64,000 bases of DNA, taken from contig WIUZ02000001.1 of the NCBI GenBank assembly GCA_015956445.1, positions 3,224,001 to 3,288,000 of the forward strand. The letters run 5' to 3'. This DNA comes from Thelephora terrestris. Lineage: Eukaryota; Basidiomycota; Agaricomycetes; Thelephorales; Thelephoraceae. The position numbers and the translations under genes are program-made. The notes under the pieces were generated by a model. It saw only the letters and a program-made list of their open reading frames with translations, was not told where the DNA came from and did not search any database. The first letter of the stretch is position 1, and each line of letters starts with the position of its first letter. Below, in pieces: positions 58,370 to 64,000 of the stretch.

Positions 58370-59830
58370 ATGACCCATGGACCGTACGGCGTGACAAAAT
58401 CCCATGACCCATGGGCCATACGTCGCCGTACGACAGGTACAAATCCCCATGACCCATGGACCGTACGATGGTGTGTGGGCCCCATGACCCATGGGTTGTA
58501 CGGTGCTGTATGACAGTATGGCCTGTCCATGACCCATGGGTTGTACGATGCCGTACGGTGGTATGCCCTTCCCATGACCCATGGGCCGTACGGTGGTGCT
58601 GGACAGCCATCCACCCTGCCCATGACCCATGGGGCGTACAGCGCCGGATGGTGGTATGCCCTGCCCATGACCCATGGAGCGTACGGCGCCGTACGGTGGT
58701 ATGCCCTACCCATGACCCATGGAGCGTACGGCGCCGTACGGTGGTATGCCCTACCCATGACCCATGGGTCGTACGGCGCCGTACGGTGGTATGCCCTGCC
58801 CATGACCCATGGGTCGTACGGCGCCGTACGGTGGTATGCCCTACCCATGACCCATGGAGCGTACAACGCCGTACGGTGGTATGCCCTGCCCATGACCCAT
58901 GGGTCGTACGGCGCCGTACGACAGTATGCCCTACCCATGACCCATGGGTCGTACGGCGCCGTACGGTGGTATGCCCTGCCCATGACCCATGGAGCGTACG
59001 GCGCCGTACGGTGGTATGCCCTACCCATGACCCATGGAGCGTACGACGCCGTACGGTGGTATGCCCTGCCCATGACCCATGGGTCGTACGGCGCCGTACG
59101 GTGGTATGCCCTACCCATGACCCATGGAGCGTACAACGCCGTACGGTGGTATGCCCTGCCCATGACCCATGGGTCGTACGGCGCCGTACGACAGTATGCC
59201 CTGCCCATGACCCATGGGTCGTACGGCGCCGTACGACAGTATGCCCTACCCATGACCCATGGGTCGTACGGCGCCGTACGGTGGTATGCCCTGCCCATGA
59301 CCCATGGGTCGTACGGCGCCGTACGACAGTATGCCCTACCCATGACCCATGGGTCGTACGGCGCCGTACGGTGGTATGCCCTACCCATGACCCATGGGTC
59401 GTACGGCGCTGTACGACAGTATGCCCTGCCCATGACCCATGGAGCGTACGGCGCCGTACGGTGGTATGCCCTACCCATGACCCATGGGTCGTACGGCGCT
59501 GTACGACAGTATGCCCTGCCCATGACCCATGGAGCGTACGGCGCCGTACGGTGGTATGCCCTGCCCATGACCCATGGGTCGTATGGCGCCGTACGGTGGT
59601 ATGCCCTACCCATGACCCATGGACCGTACAGCACCGTACGACAGTATGCCCTGCCCATGACCCATGGACCGTACGGCGCTGTACAGTGGAATGCCTTGCC
59701 CATGACCCATGGGTTGTACGGTGCTGTATGGTGGTATGCCCTATCCATGACCCATGGAGCGTATGGCGCCGTACAGTGGAATGCCTTGCCCATGGCCCAT
59801 GGGTTGTACAGTGCCGTACGGTGGATTACC
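58370..59830 (+). repeat. 45-bp tandem array, left arm of the foldback element
   Basis: Roughly 30 units; the central ones are exactly 45 bp. The unit holds two palindromes: CGTACGGCGCCGTACG (16 bp, perfect) and CATGACCCATGG(G/A)(T/G)C. Variants differ at two sites (GGGTCGT or GGAGCGT; GGTGGTATGCC or GACAGTATGCC) and alternate in higher-order patterns. Since 45 is divisible by 3 and the unit lacks stops, open frames of 460-510 codons appear on both strands. Confidence 0.92.
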
Positions 59831-59834
59831 TTGA

Positions 59835-60095
59835 AAAAAAAATTTAATGGATTACCTAATAAGGAACTATATGATGGATTACCTAAAAAAGAAATATTTG
59901 ATGAATTATCTAAAAAGGAAATATTTGATGAATTACCTAAAAAGAAAATATTTGATGCATTACCTAAAAAAGAAAAATTTGATGAATTACCTAAAAAGGA
60001 AATATTTGATGGATTACCTAAAAAGAAAAATTTGCTTGACTGCCTAAAAGAGAAATAGTTGATGGATTACCTAAAAAGGAAATATCTGATTGATT
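59835..60095 (+). repeat. 27-bp tandem array, left arm
   Basis: About nine units of GATGAATTACCTAAAAAGG followed by AAATATTT, 27 bp each, directly after the 45-bp array and in the same phase. An inverted, slightly shorter array lies at 61345-61555. Confidence 0.88.
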
Positions 60096-60221
60096 CTGGA
60101 AAATAGCAACATCCTAACCTAACCTCAAGGCACTGCCAGATCAGGAATCCATTCACCTCTTGCATTAGTTTTCTGTTTGTAGTCCTGACTAACCCAAAGT
60201 GGTTAAGCTAACATCATCCAA

Positions 60222-60259
60222 TCTAACCTAACCTAACCTAACCTAACCTAACCTAACCT
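60222..60259 (-). repeat. Telomere-like TTAGGT tract, left arm
   Basis: About six uninterrupted CCTAAC(C) hexamers, the complement of TTAGGT, with a few more scattered to 60300. Internal to the foldback arm, so interstitial rather than a chromosome end. Confidence 0.85.
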
Positions 60260-61077
60260 GAAACAGCCAATCTAACCCATTTCAACCTAACCTAACCTGC
60301 AGTGGTCTATCCAACCTGACTATATCTTTGCCTAAGCTGACCCATGGCAAACAAGTCCTAACTTAAACTTGACCTTGCCTAGCACACCAACATGTAACAT
60401 GGGTTACAGGAATGCAGTGCAAAGTGCATACCCCTTGGGGGACCTCCACTTGTATTTAGCCATAAGCTGGCTATCACTTGAACACACCTACTAACCTGGA
60501 CCTACCAGTTGGTGGACCTGCAAGCCAAAAGGTCCTTGGACTGGTATTCCATAAAAGATCCTGCCACTCAATTACCACCAACCACATTCACAAAACATCT
60601 CTTGCCCAGGCCAAAACTCAGCAACAACTCAAATTTACCTACCTGAACAGACCCAGAATCCAGCTGGGTGTGTTCCTCCACATTACAGGCCCACAGACCT
60701 ATAGACTTATGAATTAATGAGTCCAATGGGTCATAGGTTCAGCCAGGTGGATTGGCTTTATTTGTCATCAAGTTAATATCTGGTACAAGAGAGGTGAATA
60801 TGGTTGGGTGGCAGGCACAGCTTATGGAATATAGTCCATGGACCTGTTGGCTTGCAGGTCTACCAACTGGTAGGTCCAGGTTAGTAGGTGTGTTCAAGTG
60901 ATAGCCAGCTTATGGCTAAATACAGGTGGAGGTCCCCCAAGGGGTATGCACTTTGCACTGCATTCCTGTAACCCATGTTACATGTTGGTGTGCTAGGCAA
61001 GGTCAAGTTTAAGTTAGGACTTGTTTGCCATGGGTCAGCTTAGGCAAAGCTATAGTCAGGTAGGATAGACCACTGCA

Positions 61078-61210
61078 GGTTAGGTTAGGTTGAAATGGGT
61101 TAGATTGGCTATTTCAGGTGGGTTGGGTTAGGTTAGGTTAGGTTAGGTTAGGTGAGGGTTAGGTTAGGGTTAGGTTAGGGTTAGGTTAGGTTAGGTTAGG
61201 TTAGGTTAGA
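61078..61210 (+). repeat. Telomere-like TTAGGT/TTAGGG tract, right arm
   Basis: Longer counterpart of the left-arm tract, with about fifteen TTAGGT units and three interspersed TTAGGGT-type units. The right arm's greater length comes partly from this tract and partly from more 45-bp units. Confidence 0.85.
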
Positions 61211-61344
61211 TTGGATGATGTTAGCTTAACCACTTTGGGTTAGTCAGGACTACAAACAGAAAACTAATGCAAGAGGTGAATGGATTCCTGATCTGGCAGT
61301 GCCTTGAGGTTAGGTTAGGATGTTGCTATTTTCCAGAATCAATC

Positions 61345-61555
61345 AGATATTTTCTTTTTAGGTAATCCATCAACTATTTCTCTTTTAGGCAGTCAAGCAA
61401 ATTTTTCTTTTTAGGTAATCCATCAAATATTTCTTTTTGGGGGAGATCCATCAAATCTTTCCTTTTTAGGTAATTCATCAAATATTTCCTTTTTAGGTAA
61501 TCCATCATATAGTTCCTTATTAGGTAATCTATTAAATATTTTTTTCGAGGTAATC
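61345..61555 (-). repeat. 27-bp tandem array, right arm
   Basis: Inverse copy of the left 27-bp array, about seven units, with some unit loss and point changes. Confidence 0.85.
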
Positions 61556-63365
61556 CACCGTATGGCACTGTACAACCCATGGGTCATAGGCAAGGCATTC
61601 CACTGTACAGCGCCGTATGGTCCATGGGTCATGGGTAGGGCATACCACCGTACAGCACCGTACGCTCCATGGGTCATGGGCAGGGCATACTGTCGTACGG
61701 CGCCGTACGCTCCATGGGTCATGGGTAGGGCAAACCCCCATACGGCGCCGTACGACCCATGGGTCATGGGCAGGGCATACTGTCGTACGGTGTCGTACGG
61801 TCCATGGGTCATGGGTAGGGCATACCACCGTACGGCGCCGTACGCTCCATGGGTCATGGGCAGGGCATACTGTCGTACGGCGCCGTACGACCCATGGGTC
61901 ATGGGTAGGGCATACCACCGTACGGCGCCGTACGCTCCATGGGTCATGGGTAGGGCATACCACCGTACGGCGTCGTACGCTCCATGGGTCATGGGCAGGG
62001 CATACTGTCGTACGGCGCCGTACGCTCCATGGGTCATGGGTAGGGCAAACCCCCATACGGCGCCGTACGACCCATGGGTCATGGGCAGGGCATACTGTCG
62101 TACGGTGTCGTACGGTCCATGGGTCATGGGTAGGGCATACCACCGTACGGCGTCGTACGCTCCATGGGTCATGGGCAGGGCATACTGTCGTACGGCGCCG
62201 TACGACCCATGGGTCATGGGTAGGGCATACCACCGTACGGCGCCGTACGCTCCATGGGTCATGGGTAGGGCATACCACCGTACGGCGTCGTACGCTCCAT
62301 GGGTCATGGGCAGGGCATACTGTCGTACGGCGCCGTACGCTCCATGGGTCATGGGTAGGGCAAACCCCCATACGGCGCCGTACGACCCATGGGTCATGGG
62401 CAGGGCATACTGTCATACGGCGCCGTATGCTCCATGGGTCATGGGTAGGGCAAACCCCCATACGGCGCCGTACGACCCATGGGTCATGGGCAGGGCATAC
62501 TGTCGTACGGCGCCGTACGACCCATGGGTCATGGGTAGGGCATACTGTCGTACGGCGCCGTACGCTCCATGGGTCATGGGTAGGGCATACCACCGTACGG
62601 CGCCGTACGCTCCATGGGTCATGGGCAGGGCATACTGTCGTACGGCGCCGTACGCTCCATGGGTCATGGGTAGGGCAAACCCCCATACGGCGCCGTACGA
62701 CCCATGGGTCATGGGCAGGGCATACTGTTGTACGGCGCCGTACGACCCATGGGTCATGGGCAGGGCATACTGTTGTACGGCGCCGTACGACCCATGGGTC
62801 ATGGGTAGGGCATACTGTCGTACGGCGCCGTACGACCCATGGGTCATGGGTAGGGCATACCACCGTACGGCGCCGTACGCTCCATGGGTCATGGGTAGGG
62901 CAAACCCCCATACGGCGCCGTACGACCCATGGGTCATGGGCAGGGCATACTGTCGTACGGTTCCGTACGCTCCATGGGTCATGGGTAGGGCAAACCCCCG
63001 TACGGCGCCGTACGACCCATGGGTCATGGGCAGGGCATACCACCGTACGGCGCCGTACGCTCCATGGGTCATGGGCAGGGCATACCACCATACGGCGCTG
63101 TACGCCCCATGGGTCATGGGCAGGGTGGATGGCTGTCCAGCACCACCGTACGGCCCATGGGTCATGGGAAGGCCATACCACCGTACGGCATCGTACAACC
63201 CATGGGTCATGGACAGGCCATACTGTCATACAGCACCGTACAACCCATGGGTCATGGGGCCCACACACCATCGTACGGTCCATGGGTCATGGGGATTTGT
63301 ACCTGTCGTACGGCGACGTATGGCCCATGGGTCATGGGATTTTGTCACGCCGTATGGCCCATGAC
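61556..63365 (-). repeat. 45-bp tandem array, right arm of the foldback element
   Basis: About 39 units in inverse orientation to the left array. An additional unit type reading GCAAACCCCCATACGGCG appears repeatedly and is absent from the left arm. A multi-unit block (for example about 61670-61980 and 61990-62290) recurs as a higher-order repeat, showing expansion after the arms formed. Confidence 0.9.
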
Positions 63366-63576
63366 CCATGGGGAAAAAGTAGCTGAAACCTGTGTCAAAC
63401 GGTCAAGCTTCAAGCCTAGCGTACAGCAGAATCGTGTTTCATTCAAGGAGAAAGACGATATGCCGAAAACAAATATGAAGAGCGAGGGAAAGGGAGTATG
63501 GAGTCGTGGTTGCGAGATGGTAGCACGTAGTACGTACACTAAATACACATGCATCGACTACAGAGTAAGGAGGAGA

Positions 63577-63984
63577 CTAGAGCGGACGGTGAGGTGGACC
63601 TGGCATGGTAAGGCAGGTCGGAGTCGCGTAGGAATCAACGGTGCGGCTGGTAGACCAAATGTTCAATGAACAGCAAAGTCCTGGAAAGATGCGCGAGAGC
63701 TTGAATGCGGAACGGATGATGGCCGAGAGACCTAAGGAGAGCCAGAGGTAGGAGACGAGCTCGAAAATCTTGTCAGCGAGATAGAGGGATGATTGGTGTG
63801 GCTCCGGGGACCAATCCGGAGGGATGGGGTCCCGGGAACTTGGAGAACTGTTTTGCTCGTCTATGTTCCCAGACATGAAGCTTTCTTCACCTGCAGAGGT
63901 TCGTGTGAGAGGGAGTTTAATACGTGGGGGTTCGGGTGCACCTTCGTAGCGTTCAATCGAAGGCGAACGGTGTGCACGAGGCAC
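63577..63984 (-). CDS. Hypothetical protein, partial at the right window edge
   Basis: A minus-strand frame open from the window edge. It reads PRIKLPLTRTSAGEESFMSG, then PIPPDWSPEPHQSS and a hydrophobic segment IFELVSYLWLSLGLSAIIRS, and ends at 63577 or continues by splicing after FPGLCCSLN. Likely the C-terminal part of a protein with one membrane-associated helix. No family recognised; the 5' part is outside the window. Confidence 0.4.
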   Translation of the reverse strand: MPRAHRSPSIERYEGAPEPPRIKLPLTRTSAGEESFMSGNIDEQNSSPSSRDPIPPDWSPEPHQSSLYLADKIFELVSYLWLSLGLSAIIRSAFKLSRIFPGLCCSLNIWSTSRTVDSYATPTCLTMPGPPHRPL

Positions 63985-64000
63985 GGTAAGGGGTTGCTGC

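Larger units (their letters stand above)
58346..63394. mobile_element. Foldback (FB-like) element with tandem-repeat arms
   Basis: 5049 bp flanked by an 8-bp direct repeat TCAAACGG (58338-58345, 63395-63402). The two halves are inverted copies meeting near 60715, with arms of about 2.2 and 2.6 kb. Shared outer sequence is TTCAGCTACTTTTTCCCC. Each arm contains, from outside in, a 45-bp tandem array, a 27-bp array, a unique segment, a telomere-like tract and an inner unique segment (AGGTCCAGGTTAGTAGGTGT). Long inverted arms built of short tandem repeats are the signature of foldback elements such as Drosophila FB and Galileo. No transposase is present. The 8-bp duplication would fit a hAT- or Mutator-like mobiliser (inference). 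Confidence 0.82.

Noticed and set aside
58370-63365. Regularly spaced palindromic repeats resembling a CRISPR array
   Set aside because: Units are directly abutting 45-bp tandem repeats without unique spacers, the DNA is eukaryotic, and the two arrays are inverted copies in a foldback element.
61532-63386. Four long open frames (about 580-600 codons) on both strands of the right array
   Set aside because: All follow from a stop-free 45-bp unit whose length is divisible by three; no start context or selection signal separates one frame from the others.

Overview
The window looks like nuclear DNA of a basidiomycete fungus, probably an Agaricomycete. The evidence is dense short spliceosomal introns (about 40-100 nt, GT-AG), fungal housekeeping genes (NADH dehydrogenase NDUFS7/PSST, RPB3, an NHA1-type Na+/H+ antiporter, a PAS-kinase-like kinase), a Tnp2-type CACTA transposase, and a DUF6698-like gene, a family I know mainly from Agaricomycetes. 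Lineage is inferred from gene content only.

Bases 1-30,600 are mostly host. In order: the 3' part of a NIPA-like Mg2+ transporter (+), about 5.8 kb with no recognisable gene, a two-finger C2H2 zinc-finger gene (-), a structurally complete 6.4-kb CACTA element inserted just upstream of that gene (9001-15397, TSD AAT), a gene-poor stretch, then a compact block: NDUFS7 (-), PAS-kinase-like (-), RPB3 (+), NHA1 (+), a basidiomycete hypothetical gene (-), a Cys-rich single-pass membrane protein (-), an MBIP-like gene (+) and a poorly resolved gene (-). RPB3/kinase and membrane protein/MBIP are divergent pairs with gaps under 190 bp.

Bases 30,600-63,400 are a mobile-element island. Two copies of a TA-flanked MITE (30656-31202, 45623-46214) share CAG...CTG ends. 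A 10.3-kb element 'C' (31268-41526) has ~0.47-kb terminal inverted repeats and a 6-bp TSD. Inside it sits element 'A1' (32347-38023), and inside A1 sits 'B1' (32854-36135). Second copies A2 (46606-48978) and B2 (42048-45295) lie nearby. A and B all begin TGTCAGGG, end TGACA and have clean 5-bp TSDs. They carry no recognisable transposition enzyme, but they carry intron-type protein genes whose differences between copies are mainly synonymous. I regard this as the best candidate for something undescribed.

Farther right are a DUF6698-like gene (-), a CACTG-ended relic, a 2.47-kb palindrome with two matching 1221-bp arms and a 31-bp spacer (50777-53249), a host gene (-) carrying a CACTG MITE in its last intron so that the TSD supplies part of the splice acceptor, an EF-hand-family gene (-), a decayed NOG2 GTPase relic (-), and a 5-kb foldback element (58346-63394, 8-bp TSD). 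The foldback's long inverted arms contain a 45-bp palindrome-rich tandem array, a 27-bp array and telomere-like TTAGGT tracts. The window ends in a partial gene (-).
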